A DNA stretch of 64,000 nt from Candidatus Pantoea edessiphila (GCF_002933335.1 NZ_PDKS01000003.1:1-64000); one strand, 5' to 3'; shown: positions 1-12,581, counted from the stretch's first letter. The notes: generated from the letters alone by a model not told the origin. Translations and numbers: made by a program.

Positions 1-78
1 CGAACTCAGAAGTGAAACGTCGTCGTGCCGATGGTAGTGTGGAGTTTCTCCATGTGAGAGTAGGTAACTGCCAGGTTC
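1..78 (+). rRNA. rrf: 5S ribosomal RNA, 3' part (truncated by window edge)
   Basis: The first 78 bases match the last two thirds of enterobacterial 5S rRNA: the segment CGAACTCAGAAGTGAAACG, the GCCGATGGTAGTGTGG loop region and the 3' end ACTGCCAGG are all present. The 5' part lies outside the window. The last base is approximate. It points towards accC, which is convergent and ends only 6 bases away. In E. coli an rRNA operon (rrnD) also lies in the general accBC neighbourhood, so the linkage looks ancestral with the intervening genes removed. Confidence 0.95.
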
Positions 79-84
79 TAATAT

Positions 85-1434
85 TTATACAAGTTTTTGT
101 TTGAAATTGTTTTCCAAATAACAGATATTAGTATTTCCATTTTGAAATTCTTTATCATTTATTATTTTATTGTGTAGATCTATATTAGTATTTACACCAT
201 CTATTATTAATTCTGATAGAGCATTTTTCATACGGACTAACGCTTCATTTCTGTTTTCTCCATGCGTTATTAATTTGCCAATCATTGAATCATAATATGG
301 TGAAATATTATATCCTGTATAAATATGTGATTCCCATCTTATTCCAAAACCACCTGGTGCATGAAAACGATTTATCTTCCCTGCATTTGGAACAAATGTA
401 CTTGCGTCTTCGGCATTAATTCGGCATTCTATAGCATGACCACGAAAAACAATATCTTTTTGTTTTATCCATAAGGTTTCATTATCAGCAATCCTTATTT
501 GTCCTTTAATTAAATCAATATCAGTAATCATTTCTGTTAGTGCGTGTTCTACTTGAATACGAGTATTAATTTCTATAAAGTAAAATTTTCCTTTTTTATA
601 AAGAAATTCAAAAGTACCTACTCCTTTATACCCGATTTCGATAAATGTTTTAGAACAAAGTTCTCCTATATGTTTTTTTAGTTCTGGTGAAATATTTAAG
701 GCAGGAGATTCTTCTAATAATTTTTGGTGTCTACGTTGTATAGAACAATCGCGTTCTCCTAAATGAATTGCATTTCCTTTTCCATCTGAAATGACTTGAA
801 TTTCAATATGTCTAGGGTTTGTTATATATTTTTCCATATATATAACATCATTATTAAAAATAGATTTTGCTTCTATTTTTGTAATATTGATATATTTTTC
901 TAGATCTTTTTCTGTATAAACAATATGCATACCACATCCTCCGCCGCCCCCTGAAGCTTTAATAATAACTGGATAACCTATTCTTTTAGCAATTTCAGAA
1001 TTTTTTTGTATTTTATTGCTTAATGGTCCATCAGAACCTGGTATACAAGGGATACCAAATTTTTTCATTTTATTAATTGCAGATATTTTATCGCCCATTA
1101 AACGAATAGTTTCTGATTTAGGGCCAATAAATATAAAACCTGAATGTTCAACTTGTTCAGCAAAATCAGCATTTTCCGAAAGCAAACCATAACCTGGATG
1201 AATAGCTGAAGCTCCAGTAATCTCAGCAGCAGAAATGATGGCAGGAATATTAAGATAACTTTTAATTAATTGTGCTGGCCCGATACACACTGTTTCATCT
1301 GCTAATAACACATGTTTAAGATCTCTATCTATATCAGAATGAACCGCTACTGTTTTGATACCTAATTCTTTACAAGCTCTTAAAATACGCAATGCAATTT
1401 CACCACGATTAGCTATTACTATTTTATCTAGCAT
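85..1434 (-). CDS. accC: Biotin carboxylase subunit of acetyl-CoA carboxylase
   Basis: AccC carboxylates the biotin on AccB with ATP and bicarbonate, the first half-reaction of malonyl-CoA synthesis. The 449 residues equal the E. coli length, and the N-terminus ([20 protein letters not shown]), the ATP-grasp core and the catalytic NTRIQVEH segment are clear. Oddity: the glycine-rich ATP loop reads GGGGGCGMH at about 162-170, whereas E. coli has GGGGGRGMR, so the highly conserved Arg167 is Cys (TGT) and the following Arg is His. VEHP is also VEHA. The frame is intact. It lies 8 bases downstream of accB in the same operon. Confidence 0.98.
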   Translation of the reverse strand: MLDKIVIANRGEIALRILRACKELGIKTVAVHSDIDRDLKHVLLADETVCIGPAQLIKSYLNIPAIISAAEITGASAIHPGYGLLSENADFAEQVEHSGFIFIGPKSETIRLMGDKISAINKMKKFGIPCIPGSDGPLSNKIQKNSEIAKRIGYPVIIKASGGGGGCGMHIVYTEKDLEKYINITKIEAKSIFNNDVIYMEKYITNPRHIEIQVISDGKGNAIHLGERDCSIQRRHQKLLEESPALNISPELKKHIGELCSKTFIEIGYKGVGTFEFLYKKGKFYFIEINTRIQVEHALTEMITDIDLIKGQIRIADNETLWIKQKDIVFRGHAIECRINAEDASTFVPNAGKINRFHAPGGFGIRWESHIYTGYNISPYYDSMIGKLITHGENRNEALVRMKNALSELIIDGVNTNIDLHNKIINDKEFQNGNTNICYLENNFKQKLV

Positions 1435-1442
1435 CTTATGTC

Positions 1443-1901
1443 CTAATACTCAATAATAATTAGAGGTTCATTAAATTCAACTGGTTGGCCATTTTCTACT
1501 AAAATTGCTTTTACTATCCCGGAAGCATCAGCTTGTATTTGATTCATCATTTTCATTGCTTCTATTATACAAAGAGTATCACCTATATTAATTTTTTGGC
1601 CTATTTCAATAAATACTTTAGCTTCAGGACTAGGAGTAAGATAAAATATACCTACCATTGGAGAACGTACAATATAATTATTATTTTTGTTTAATATTTC
1701 TTTACTATCTGTTTTAGATTTAACTATATTTTGAGCAATAAGTGATGTATCAGAAGTAGAAAAATGTTGATTTTTTGTAAAATTATTATTTTTGTAGAAT
1801 CTATTAATAGTAATAGATTCTTTTTTATCCGATATTTTTAGTTTAGAAATATTGTGTTTTTCTGCTAATTCAATTAATTTTTTTATTTTATAAATATCCA
1901 T
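1443..1901 (-). CDS. accB: Biotin carboxyl carrier protein of acetyl-CoA carboxylase
   Basis: BCCP carries the biotin that shuttles CO2 from AccC to the carboxyltransferase AccAD. The protein has 152 residues (E. coli 156). It starts with the typical [15 protein letters not shown] helix, has a variable K/N/S-rich linker at about 35-78, and a C-terminal biotinyl domain with the motif EAMKMMNQI, in which Lys117 is the expected biotinylation site. It lies between aroQ (26 bases upstream) and accC (8 bases downstream), the classic accBC pair. AccA and AccD are not in the window. Confidence 0.98.
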   Translation of the reverse strand: MDIYKIKKLIELAEKHNISKLKISDKKESITINRFYKNNNFTKNQHFSTSDTSLIAQNIVKSKTDSKEILNKNNNYIVRSPMVGIFYLTPSPEAKVFIEIGQKINIGDTLCIIEAMKMMNQIQADASGIVKAILVENGQPVEFNEPLIIIEY

Positions 1902-1927
1902 CTAGAATGTTTCCGCATTTTATGTGA

Positions 1928-2380
1928 TTAATTGATTTTAGAAAGTTTTTGTATCGCTATTTTTAAAGCCCATATATAACTCTCAGTTCCAAATCCACAT
2001 ATTAAACCTTCTGATATATCAGCAAGATAAGAAATTTGTCGAAAAGACTCACGTGAATATATATTAGAAACATGTATTTCAATGAAAGGAATACTTGATG
2101 CTAATAAAGCATCCCGTAATGCTATACTAGTATGAGCGAACGCAGCAGGATTGATAATGATGTAATTTACATCACCAATAGCTTCATGAATACGATCTAT
2201 TAATTTAACTTCAGAATTAGACTGTAAGTGGCTTAATTTTATATTTAAATTGTTAGCATATTGTATTAAATCATTTAAGATATTGTTTAGACTTATATAA
2301 CCATATTTTTCTGGTTCTCTTCGTCCTAATAAATTTAAATTAGGTCCATTTAACAATAAAATATGAGATTTATATTCCAT
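1928..2380 (-). CDS. aroQ: 3-dehydroquinate dehydratase, type II
   Basis: AroQ removes water from 3-dehydroquinate in step three of the shikimate pathway; the type II enzyme is a dodecamer. The 150 residues show the type II signature [17 protein letters not shown] at about 8-24, the catalytic Tyr in EKYGY (about 26) and the IEIHVSN active-site strand with its His near 102. It is first in the aroQ-accB-accC operon, an arrangement known from many Gammaproteobacteria. The enzyme links to aroB and aroK at 57-58 kb, suggesting chorismate production for aromatic amino acids. Confidence 0.97.
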   Translation of the reverse strand: MEYKSHILLLNGPNLNLLGRREPEKYGYISLNNILNDLIQYANNLNIKLSHLQSNSEVKLIDRIHEAIGDVNYIIINPAAFAHTSIALRDALLASSIPFIEIHVSNIYSRESFRQISYLADISEGLICGFGTESYIWALKIAIQKLSKIN

Positions 2381-4013
<1,633 letters not shown>

Positions 4014-4054
4014 ATAAATTTTTACTTGTTTTATAGATTATATGTTATGACAAA

Positions 4055-5254
4055 ATGAATTTCACAAGGTTTTTTTTTATTAGGTTACGTTTATTTCTGG
4101 CGATAGTGTTAAGTATTATACTTATTGTTGTAGACTGCAAGATAGGTTTGTTTACTAGGATTCGTAGCTATGTAGACACATCTATAGGTACTTTGTATTC
4201 TTTTATTAAAAAACCTTCACAATTTTTAAATAACACATTAAGAAACTTTTCTTTAAATAATCAAATACAATCAGAAAATAAAAAATTAAAACATGAAATA
4301 CACTTAAAAAATATTGAAGTAATTTTATTAAATCAATATAAAAAAGAAAATGAGCATTTGCGTAAATTATTAGATGCTAATTTACATCAAGATGAACGTA
4401 TAATGCTAGGTAGGGTCATGTTTTCTAGCTCTATTCCATATGCTAATCAGGTAATTATAGATAAAGGTAAAATAGATGGTGTATATAAAAATCAGTCTGT
4501 TATTTCAGATAGGGGTATTGTAGGACAAATTATTTCTGTCAATCGCAATACGAGTCGTGTTTTGCTATCTTGTTGTTCTTTAAATGGAATTGCTGTAAAA
4601 GCAATACGTAATAATGTACATGCAATTGTATTAGGAAAAGGATGTAATAAAGATTTTCAATTAAAATATCTAACTAGCAATGATATGCAACGTAGTAAAG
4701 ATCTTCACCTAGGTGATATTATTGTTACATCTAATTTAGATAATAATTTTCCTGAAGGTTATCCAGTTGGTATAGTATCTTCAATAAAAATATATAACAA
4801 AGCACCCTATGTTTATATTCAGATACATCCTATGACTAATTTTAAAAATTTAGACTATTTATTGCTATTATGGAAAAAGGATAATGCCAATAATCACAAT
4901 ATAAAACTAGATTCTAGCGATAACACAAGTGATTCTAGCGATAACACAAGTGATTCTAGCGATAACACAAGTGATTCTAGCGATAACACAAGTGATTCTA
5001 GCGATAACACAAGTGATTCTAGCGATAACACAAGTGATTCTAGCGATAACACAAGTGATTCTAGCGATAACACAAGTGATTCTAGCGATAACACAAGTGA
5101 TTCTAGCGATAACACAAGTGATTCTAGCGATAACACAAGTGATTCTAGCGATAACACAAGTGATTCTAGCGATAACACAAGTGATTCTAGCGATAACACA
5201 AGTGATTCTAGCGATAACACAAGTGATTTAAATCATCAAAACACAAATGATTAA
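4055..5254 (+). CDS. mreC: Rod-shape protein MreC with a 15-copy heptad repeat tail
   Basis: MreC is an inner-membrane protein with a large periplasmic domain that links MreB to the MreD/PBP2/RodA elongasome. There are 399 residues: a short cytoplasmic stretch, one membrane helix at about 8-28, a coiled coil at about 65-110, and the paired beta domains to about 285. From 286 to 390 the protein consists of fifteen copies of DSSDNTS, followed by a nine-residue end. The E. coli tail (total 367) is also variable and low in complexity, but not repeated like this. By MreC topology the acidic, Ser/Asp-rich tail should be periplasmic and disordered. The frame is intact. Confidence 0.96.
   Translation: MNFTRFFFIRLRLFLAIVLSIILIVVDCKIGLFTRIRSYVDTSIGTLYSFIKKPSQFLNNTLRNFSLNNQIQSENKKLKHEIHLKNIEVILLNQYKKENEHLRKLLDANLHQDERIMLGRVMFSSSIPYANQVIIDKGKIDGVYKNQSVISDRGIVGQIISVNRNTSRVLLSCCSLNGIAVKAIRNNVHAIVLGKGCNKDFQLKYLTSNDMQRSKDLHLGDIIVTSNLDNNFPEGYPVGIVSSIKIYNKAPYVYIQIHPMTNFKNLDYLLLLWKKDNANNHNIKLDSSDNTSDSSDNTSDSSDNTSDSSDNTSDSSDNTSDSSDNTSDSSDNTSDSSDNTSDSSDNTSDSSDNTSDSSDNTSDSSDNTSDSSDNTSDSSDNTSDSSDNTSDLNHQNTND
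4910..5224. repeat. 21-bp tandem repeat, 15 identical copies, in mreC
   Basis: A 21-base unit coding for DSSDNTS is repeated 15 times (315 bases) with no base difference between copies. As 21 is divisible by 3, any whole-unit gain or loss keeps mreC in frame. The unit has no stop in several other frames, which creates long artefactual reading frames on both strands. The identity of all copies implies recent expansion or continual homogenisation by replication slippage. Confidence 0.98.
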
Positions 5255-5426
5255 GTAATGTAGCAGAATAAAATGAATGGATAAATGATTGATAACAATA
5301 AAATATGCCTGCCAAGTTATTACTACTGATAAAATTATTAAATTAAATCAACATATAATAATTACCAAAATAAATACATTTATTCTATCTAACAGGTTCT
5401 GTTATAGTTAAATTAGGGTCTCATAA

Positions 5427-5900
5427 TTGAATAAATATTATTTTCGAAACAATAGTTTTATTTATTTATCTTTTGTTGTAGCTTTTTTATTACAAATAAT
5501 GCCTTGGCCACATATCATTTACATATTATGTCCTTCTTGGTTTTTGTTGTTTTTGATATATTGGATCTTAGCTCTGCCACATTCAATCAATGTAAGTGGT
5601 AGCTTTTTGTTAGGTACAGTGATGGATATCACTTCAGGATCTAAATTAGGTATTGGTTCTTTAATATTTAGTGTTATAGCATATTGTATAACTTTAAATT
5701 TTCAATTAATTCGTAGTTTAAATTTGATCAAACAAACCTTTTTAGTTATTTTTATATCTATATTTATGAATCTAACTATATCTGTTATTGAATTTTTTAT
5801 AATCAGCGCTTCATTCAGGAATGAAATTTTTTTAAATAGTATTGCTAACGGAATTATTTGGCCCTGGTTTTTTTTATTATTACAAAAATATTATAAATAG
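5427..5900 (+). CDS. mreD: Rod-shape protein MreD
   Basis: MreD is a small integral membrane partner of MreC in the elongasome. The 157 residues (E. coli 162) match well: LLQIMPWP, LYWILALPHSINV-like and NGIIWPWFFLLLQK segments, with about five hydrophobic helices. The start is a TTG at 5427, preceded by AGGG with about 8 bases spacing; no better ATG exists near the homologous N-terminus. It follows mreC after 172 bases. The maf and rng genes that follow mreD in E. coli are absent, and mdh comes next. Confidence 0.95.
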   Translation: MNKYYFRNNSFIYLSFVVAFLLQIMPWPHIIYILCPSWFLLFLIYWILALPHSINVSGSFLLGTVMDITSGSKLGIGSLIFSVIAYCITLNFQLIRSLNLIKQTFLVIFISIFMNLTISVIEFFIISASFRNEIFLNSIANGIIWPWFFLLLQKYYK

Positions 5901-5951
5901 CATAAATTATACTAATATTTATTATTTCTTATAGTAAAACAGGAATTAAGG

Positions 5952-6911
5952 ATGAAAATTTCTATTTTAGGTGCAGCTGGAAGTATAGGACAAGCTCTTT
6001 CACTATTATTAAAACTTTATTTACCAAAACATTATGAATTACTATTATACGATATTAGACCTGTTATAAACGGTATAACATTAGATATTAATCACATTCC
6101 TAGTGACGTGGAAGTAAGAGGTTTTAGCGGAGATAATATTTCATCAGCATTAATCAATGCAGATATAGTTATAATAGCAGCAGGAAAACCTCGTAAGCCT
6201 GGTATGAAACGAGAAGATCTATTTAATATTAATGCTAATATAGTTATTAATTTAACTAAGCAAATAGCTTTAACATCACCTAATGCTCTAATAGGGATTA
6301 TTACTAATCCTATCAATAGTACTGTAGTAATTGCTGCAGAAGTACTAAAACAACATGGTTGTTATCATAAGAATAAATTATTTGGCATCACTACTCTTGA
6401 TATTATGCGCGCTAAAATATTTGTAAGTGAAAGTAAAGAGAAAAAATTAAATAATATTCATGTGCCAGTAATAGGTGGTCATTCGGAAAAGACTATTTTA
6501 CCTTTGCTATCTCAGATAATGGATACTAATTATAATGATAAAGAAATAATTAAAATTACTGAACGCATTCAACAAGCTGGAAGTGATGTAGTGAATGCTA
6601 AAATGGGAAATGGTTCAGCAACCTTGTCCATGGGATATGCTGCCACATGTTTTTGTTTATCTCTAGTAAATGCTCTACAAGGTGAAGAAAATATTGTAGA
6701 ATTTGCATATATAGAGGGAGATGGCAAATATGCAAAATTTTTTGTTCAACCTTTTATACTTGGAAAACATGGAATTCAAGAACATAAAAATATAGGATTA
6801 TTGAGTATTTTTGAGCAAACTATCTTAGATGAGATAGTACATGATATAAATAGAGATATTTTTCTTGGGGAAGATTTTGTTAGAAAATATTTTGAAAAAT
6901 CTAATTCATAA
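5952..6911 (+). CDS. mdh: Malate dehydrogenase (NAD+)
   Basis: Interconverts malate and oxaloacetate with NAD(H). The 319 residues (E. coli 312) have the Rossmann motif [11 protein letters not shown] at 6-16, the mobile-loop substrate arginines in [12 protein letters not shown] (about 81 and 87), the TTLDIMR segment with catalytic Asp and Arg, and the catalytic His in IGGHS. The C-terminus is slightly longer than in E. coli and its last 11 bases overlap the convergent mscM gene. The sequence looks fully functional. Confidence 0.97.
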   Translation: MKISILGAAGSIGQALSLLLKLYLPKHYELLLYDIRPVINGITLDINHIPSDVEVRGFSGDNISSALINADIVIIAAGKPRKPGMKREDLFNINANIVINLTKQIALTSPNALIGIITNPINSTVVIAAEVLKQHGCYHKNKLFGITTLDIMRAKIFVSESKEKKLNNIHVPVIGGHSEKTILPLLSQIMDTNYNDKEIIKITERIQQAGSDVVNAKMGNGSATLSMGYAATCFCLSLVNALQGEENIVEFAYIEGDGKYAKFFVQPFILGKHGIQEHKNIGLLSIFEQTILDEIVHDINRDIFLGEDFVRKYFEKSNS

Positions 6912-9900
6912 ATTTGAAAAATTTGCTATTAATCTGTTTATTTGTAAAGTGTTTTTCTTTTACTGATTCTATTCGCATTTGAAAAGGTGGAAAAGGTATT
7001 GTTATATTGTTTTGAGTAAATTTTTCTATAATTAATTGATTTATTTCATGACGTAAGGGCATACGATGACCCATTTCAGCTACATATACACGCAATTCAA
7101 ATAACATAACACCTTGTTGTAAATCCACTAAAAATACTTCAGGAGAGGGATTTTTTAGAACATAACTGCAGCATTCAGCAACATGTTTTAAAATTTTTGT
7201 CACTTTATAACTGTTATTAATATTAATTGTCGGAATAGCTATAACTACACGTGTAACTGAATCTGATAATGACCAATTTACGAACTGTTCAGTTATAAAT
7301 GCTTTATTAGGTACTATTATTTCCTTTCGATCCCAGTCGGTAATAGTAGTAGCACGTGTATTAATTCTAGTAATACTACCAGTTAAATCACGTATAGTAA
7401 CAGTATCTCCAATACGTATAGGTCTTTCAAATAGAATAATTAATCCAGATATACAATTAGCGAATATTTCTTGTAAACCAAAACCTAAACCAACTCCCAA
7501 TGCTGCAACTAACCATTGTAATTTAGACCATTCTATTCCTATAACAGAAAAACCAAATAACACACCAAGTATAATCGTAATATATTTGATTAACGTAGAA
7601 ATAGTATAATTTGTTCCCGGTCTTAAATTTAAGTGTTGCAATAGTACTAATTCAATTAAAGCAGGCATATTACGAACTAATTGTAATGTAATAATAAAAG
7701 TAAGAACAGCAGCTAGCAGGGCACCTAATGTAATTGGGTGATAATTACCATGATTTGAATTAGTTGTATTCCATAATAAAATATTGTCAAAAAAACCAAG
7801 CGCCAAATGTATTTCTGACCATGAAAAGATTAACAATAATAATGCAAGTAAAGTTAAAATCCATCTGACAAGTTTTAATGATTGAGCACTAATTACGTCT
7901 AAATTAACTACTGGTTCTTCAATTTCTATAGAATCAGCATTCTGCATACTTTGCTCTTTTTCTTCATCACTTCGCGCTCTAAGAGCCAATATTTCGGCAC
8001 GTTTTTGTTTTGCACGATCAAAGCTTAATCTACGATGTTGAATAAGCATCCAACGTCGAATAACATGGTACACTATTAATATCATTAACCAAATGGTATT
8101 AGATATTTCTATGTGTAATAAAATAGATTTAGCAGTTGATAGGTAACCTAATGCAGAAGCAATTGCAGCAATAATTGGAATTACAATTATAATATTCCAT
8201 ATTGTATTGTTTATAAAATTATTACTTTTGCCTCCTTTATTAATATAAAGTGGAATATGTGATTTTTTTAAACTCATACTACCTATACTAATACTAATAC
8301 ATACAAGGATAAAACATAAACGACCTAAAGATGAAGATAAATTATGTTCTTCTAGATTGTCTAGAATAGTTAACAAAATAACAAGTGGCAAAATAAAACA
8401 TAATGTTACTAAGTAGTTATTAGTTCCACGGCGAACTAAAATCTGCGACCAACGAAAATGCATGATAAATAGACCATTTGATCTAGAAAAAACATTTAGG
8501 ACAATCAATATTGTTATGATAGGTGTGGTTTTAATTATACCATCACCTAAAGCGATCACACTCGGATAAGATGATGATTGTTGTAAACCATAACCTATCT
8601 GTAACCAAAGTAATGGAAGCGCCATAGCCATTAACAGTGATAATATAACGACACGAATAGTTAATATAAATCTATCTTGTGTTACTTTACCTACTTTAGC
8701 GGCATAATGTTCTAAAAAATCATCACATTTATGACGTAAAGCAAAACTTAGAATTACCAATAGTAATGCACCTATAATTGGTAATACCGTATTTAAATGT
8801 AAAAAAGTATTCAGCACTCCTTCTCTTATATGAGTTAAAATACCTAAAGATAATAAGTATTTTATGTCCCTGATAATATCGATTATATTATTAAAACCTA
8901 TAGGATATGTATCAGCAATCCAAAAAAGATGTTCTTGTGATAACTTTTTTACTTTTCTTAAGGCATCTTGTAATTTTATAGTTGATGTTTTTAGTTTTGT
9001 ATTTTCAATAATCAAGCTATCACAACCAGAAATTAATAAATTGATTAACTCATGTTTAATCAATATTTGTTTTCTTAAAAAATCATCGGAAGCAATAATA
9101 GATGTTGTATTTAAAATATTTCTTCGTTCTTTTTTAATTAGATTTTCTTTATTTTTTATTAAATATTCATAATGTAATCGTTGTAAACGGGTTCTAGTTA
9201 TATTTTGCTCAATTGTGTTTAATTGGGGCATTTCAGGAAGCTTAGCTATACGTAACCTCAATGTTTCACTTAATAAAATCGAATAATTTAATCCATTTGA
9301 TTGTTCATTTAGCATAGAATTCAAGTATTTAATTTTATTGATTTGATTGTTTATCAACTTTTGTTTATCGCTTGTTTGGCATATTAATTTAATTTGATCA
9401 GCTAAAGCGATAGAAAAATCTTGGTTTAAACGTATATAATTTAAGATTGATTTTTTTAATTTATCATGTTTGGTAATTTTTCTAATTTCTGTAAGTGATT
9501 TTATTTGGTATGTGTTCTTTAAGTTATTACGTAACTGATGAAGATGGTTCTTTAAATAAATCACCTTAATATGATGAATTTTAGAACGTAATCGAGCTAG
9601 TTCTTGTCTATTGTTTGCTGATATTTGTTCTAATTCTAACTCATCAGCATATAATTCTTCATTAATAATTTCTTGCTGATTAATATTTTTTTGATAGTTA
9701 TGTTGATTTTTATTTCTTATTAGAAGTTCTTCTGTTTCTGGATTTTTATAGGTATATATATAATGATTTATTTCAGTGATTTTCTGAGGTAATTGTGATA
9801 ATGAATTGCTTATTTCAGCTATTTTATCTTTTTCTTTTTGAAACTGATGTCCTTCTTCCATGAGTTGGATCATTGTTTGCAAAATTTCTTGGTTTTCATT

Positions 9901-10212
9901 ACCGTAATGTGATTTATTTATATATCTATTGAAATTTTTTAAAATATCAATCTGCTGTTCCATGTTAACATGTAACCTTGGAAATATATTGATAATTTCT
10001 TTATATTTGTTTATATTTTTTATATGTTGATTTTGGTTGAGAAAAAAATCTTTATTTTTTTGAGATAATAAAAATATTCCATTATTTTGATTATTCGTAG
10101 TGTCTACTTTCTCTTTTGTTTGTTTTTTTAATTGGTAAAAATCAGAAAAATTAAGAGCAATAGCTGATTTATTAACCCATAAACATAGAAATATAAAAAT
10201 GATTACACGCAT
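6901..10212 (-). CDS. mscM: Large mechanosensitive channel, MscM/MscK family
   Basis: This 1103-residue protein matches E. coli MscM/YjeP in size (1107) and in its place upstream of, and next to, psd. A signal peptide (about 1-19, ending SAIA) is followed by a long periplasmic coiled-coil domain to about 470, many membrane helices (about 475-900), and a C-terminal MscS-type pore and beta domain with [18 protein letters not shown] and [13 protein letters not shown]. MscS-type channels release solutes on osmotic downshock. At 3.3 kb it is the largest gene here, a costly one to retain in a reduced genome. It has no frameshift. Confidence 0.93.
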   Translation of the reverse strand: MRVIIFIFLCLWVNKSAIALNFSDFYQLKKQTKEKVDTTNNQNNGIFLLSQKNKDFFLNQNQHIKNINKYKEIINIFPRLHVNMEQQIDILKNFNRYINKSHYGNENQEILQTMIQLMEEGHQFQKEKDKIAEISNSLSQLPQKITEINHYIYTYKNPETEELLIRNKNQHNYQKNINQQEIINEELYADELELEQISANNRQELARLRSKIHHIKVIYLKNHLHQLRNNLKNTYQIKSLTEIRKITKHDKLKKSILNYIRLNQDFSIALADQIKLICQTSDKQKLINNQINKIKYLNSMLNEQSNGLNYSILLSETLRLRIAKLPEMPQLNTIEQNITRTRLQRLHYEYLIKNKENLIKKERRNILNTTSIIASDDFLRKQILIKHELINLLISGCDSLIIENTKLKTSTIKLQDALRKVKKLSQEHLFWIADTYPIGFNNIIDIIRDIKYLLSLGILTHIREGVLNTFLHLNTVLPIIGALLLVILSFALRHKCDDFLEHYAAKVGKVTQDRFILTIRVVILSLLMAMALPLLWLQIGYGLQQSSSYPSVIALGDGIIKTTPIITILIVLNVFSRSNGLFIMHFRWSQILVRRGTNNYLVTLCFILPLVILLTILDNLEEHNLSSSLGRLCFILVCISISIGSMSLKKSHIPLYINKGGKSNNFINNTIWNIIIVIPIIAAIASALGYLSTAKSILLHIEISNTIWLMILIVYHVIRRWMLIQHRRLSFDRAKQKRAEILALRARSDEEKEQSMQNADSIEIEEPVVNLDVISAQSLKLVRWILTLLALLLLIFSWSEIHLALGFFDNILLWNTTNSNHGNYHPITLGALLAAVLTFIITLQLVRNMPALIELVLLQHLNLRPGTNYTISTLIKYITIILGVLFGFSVIGIEWSKLQWLVAALGVGLGFGLQEIFANCISGLIILFERPIRIGDTVTIRDLTGSITRINTRATTITDWDRKEIIVPNKAFITEQFVNWSLSDSVTRVVIAIPTININNSYKVTKILKHVAECCSYVLKNPSPEVFLVDLQQGVMLFELRVYVAEMGHRMPLRHEINQLIIEKFTQNNITIPFPPFQMRIESVKEKHFTNKQINSKFFKFMN

Positions 10213-10229
10213 GAGTGATTATACTTAAT

Positions 10230-11120
10230 TTATTTGGTCTTTTTAGAAAAGATAGGTGATTTTACTACAGCAAGAGATGTACCTACAGTAACATGTTTCT
10301 TATATTCTAATCCAGCAATGAATTCCATTCGATCAGGAGTAAATAAACTAATTACAGTGGAACCTAACTTAAAAAATGCCATTTCCTGGCCTTTTAACAA
10401 TGTTATTGAATTTTTATTATTAGCTTCAGGATAATACCATTTTTTAATCAATCCGCCGTGAGGAGGAATTATAGTTCCTGCCCATACAGTTTCAATACTG
10501 CCTACAATAATAGCACCTACCATAATTTGTATTAAAGGTCCAATATAAGTATCAAAATAAAAAATTATTCTTTCATTCCGAGCAAATAAGTTAGGTATCC
10601 TATTTGTAGCAATTGAATTTACTGAACAAAGATTACCAGGAACATATATCATAGAACGCAATACGCCATTACAAGGCATATGAACACGATGGTAATTATT
10701 AGGTGCAAGATAAATAGTAATAAATTTACCATTAAAGAATTTGGCAGACATTTTTTGATCACCAGCTAGTAATTCTTCTATATTATAATAATGACCTTTA
10801 GCTTGAAAGAGTTTATTGCCTTTTATATCCCCAATCTGGCTAATTTTACCATCAGCTGGAACAGTGATTATATTTGGATCAGGATTTATCGGACGTAAAT
10901 GTGCCTTTAGAAGACGCACAAAAAAACTATTAAAAGTTATATATTCATGATTATTTTGTTTAACAGCTTCTGACATATCTATCTTGTAAAACCAAACAAA
11001 TATCTTTATTATTAATTGTGTCAATAAACTAAAGTTGCTATTAGCAATTCTACCTACAATTGTAGTTAACCATTTTTTTTTAAAATTATTATCTAAATAA
11101 AATTTAAAACAATTAAACAC
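10230..11120 (-). CDS. psd: Phosphatidylserine decarboxylase proenzyme
   Basis: Psd makes phosphatidylethanolamine from phosphatidylserine at the inner membrane. The proenzyme cleaves itself before Ser254 of the LGST motif, which is present here as FKLGST and yields the pyruvoyl group. The catalytic His region (YHRVHMPCNG) and VPADGKI are conserved. Length 296 against 322 in E. coli; the lost residues are at the C-terminal (alpha subunit) end. mscM follows after 17 bases, probably in one transcript. rsgA, which adjoins psd in E. coli, is missing. Confidence 0.97.
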   Translation of the reverse strand: MFNCFKFYLDNNFKKKWLTTIVGRIANSNFSLLTQLIIKIFVWFYKIDMSEAVKQNNHEYITFNSFFVRLLKAHLRPINPDPNIITVPADGKISQIGDIKGNKLFQAKGHYYNIEELLAGDQKMSAKFFNGKFITIYLAPNNYHRVHMPCNGVLRSMIYVPGNLCSVNSIATNRIPNLFARNERIIFYFDTYIGPLIQIMVGAIIVGSIETVWAGTIIPPHGGLIKKWYYPEANNKNSITLLKGQEMAFFKLGSTVISLFTPDRMEFIAGLEYKKHVTVGTSLAVVKSPIFSKKTK

Positions 11121-11645
11121 TTTACATCCTGTTTTACATCCTATTTCTATGTGTCTATTTTTATGTATACTGATCTAATAATTTTTTACTAAAAAGTATT
11201 TTTAGTAAAAAATTAAAAATAGAAACAAAATCCAAATTTTTAATTAATTCAAGAACTAACTATTAACAGATGTAAATTTAATCAAGTATTTAAATTTTTA
11301 AGATAATAACACCATAATTACATTACAACAAATATAATTAACATGGGATATAAATATAAGATATATATTATAAAAATGACAATTTATTACTAAATGCAAT
11401 ACATTAAAATTAATATAATAGTATTATTATTTTCATTTATATTGTGAATTATGTGTTTATGAATAACTTTTATTATAGCATATGCATTTTATATTAATAA
11501 TTTTTTTTGAAATAAGATTAATAAAATAAAAAAATCATTCGCAAATGTTTATTTAATAATTAAAAAACAATTAAAATTTATAAACTATAATCAAATGATG
11601 TGATTGTAATTTTTATATATTAAGTAAAAATTAAGGTCAAATTTT
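11121..11645. other. Divergent intergenic region psd | orn
   Basis: About 525 AT-rich bases with no coding sequence. In E. coli rsgA occupies the place between psd and orn; no remnant of it is recognisable here. A perfect 17-bp inverted repeat (11179-11215) lies about 60 bases upstream of psd. Promoters must be present for both genes but cannot be picked out with confidence. Confidence 0.6.
11179..11215. repeat. Perfect 17-bp inverted repeat, 3-nt loop
   Basis: Arms at 11179-11195 (TAATTTTTTACTAAAAA) and 11199-11215, loop GTA. It lies 58 bases upstream of the psd start codon, between divergent genes, so it is in a promoter or leader and not at a transcript end for either present gene. It could be a fossil terminator of the deleted rsgA or an operator-like element. 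Confidence 0.85.
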
Positions 11646-12191
11646 ATGATGATTTCGGAAAATAATTTAATTTGGATAGATTTAGAAATGACTGGTTTAG
11701 ATCCAGAAAAAGATCGCATTATTGAAATAGCCACGGTAATCACGGATATAAATTTAAATATTTTAGCAAAAGGTCCTGTGATTGCTGTATATCAAAGTGA
11801 TAAACAAATTCAACATATGAATGATTGGAATTTGCAAGTTCATACTAATAGTGGTTTGCTAAACAGGGTAAAAGAAAGCAAGTATAAAGAAAAAGATGCA
11901 GAGGAATTAGTTGTGGAATTTTTAAAACAATGGGTTCCAGAAAAAAAATCTCCGATATGTGGTAATAGTATATGCCAAGATCGTCGATTCCTTTTTAAAT
12001 ATATGAATAAATTAGAGGCTTATTTTCATTACCGTTGCCTTGATGTAAGTACATTAAAAGAATTAGCAACTCGTTGGAAACCAGAAATTTTATATAATAT
12101 AAAAAAAACTTGTTCGCATGTTGCATTAAATGATATACTAGACTCCATAGCAGAATTAGCTTACTATAGAAAATATTTATTTACACTTTAA
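11646..12191 (+). CDS. orn: Oligoribonuclease
   Basis: Orn degrades 2-5 nt RNA (especially dinucleotides) to mononucleotides and is essential in E. coli. The 181 residues keep the DEDDh exonuclease residues: Asp12 and Glu14 in WIDLEMTG, Asp112 in CQDRRFLF, His158 and Asp163 near the C-terminus. The sequence begins with two ATGs in tandem (11646 and 11649); either could serve. As in E. coli, a tRNA-Gly gene lies downstream, but queG is missing. Confidence 0.98.
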   Translation: MMISENNLIWIDLEMTGLDPEKDRIIEIATVITDINLNILAKGPVIAVYQSDKQIQHMNDWNLQVHTNSGLLNRVKESKYKEKDAEELVVEFLKQWVPEKKSPICGNSICQDRRFLFKYMNKLEAYFHYRCLDVSTLKELATRWKPEILYNIKKTCSHVALNDILDSIAELAYYRKYLFTL

Positions 12192-12272
12192 TCTTAAATA
12201 ATTATTGAGGCTGATATTTAAAAAGATAATTCACATACCTCCCTAGCATCATTTATATCACATAGCGATTTT

Positions 12273-12348
<76 letters not shown>

Positions 12349-12421
12349 TATCTATATAACTATTTATTAGTGTTATTCAATAATAAAATTTCATTATTTT
12401 CCTGTTTAGTAAATGTATTTT

Positions 12422-12466
12422 TAAATATATATGATCAGTTATTATTGTAATGATCATATATATTTA
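12422..12466. repeat. Perfect 16-bp inverted repeat, 13-nt loop
   Basis: Arms TAAATATATATGATCA at 12422-12437 and its reverse complement at 12451-12466. It lies 74 bases after tRNA-Gly and 115 bases before nnr. It could end the orn/tRNA transcript, although no T-tract follows, or act in the nnr leader. Confidence 0.8.
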
Positions 12467-12581
12467 TTCATCTCCTGAAAATGTAAATCATATTGATATC
12501 ATCTATAATCATCATGATATTACTTAAAAATTGGATAAATCAAATGATAATTATCTTGAATAACATTTGGAGATCTTATAG

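Noticed and set aside
4910-5224. CRISPR-like array
   Set aside because: The copies are directly adjacent without spacers and lie inside a coding frame; no cas gene is near.
4894-5231. Long open frames on both strands inside the mreC repeat (ILAITQV and LVLSLES repeats)
   Set aside because: They exist only because a 21-bp unit without stops in those frames is repeated; mreC explains the sequence and the frames have no ribosome site or homologue.
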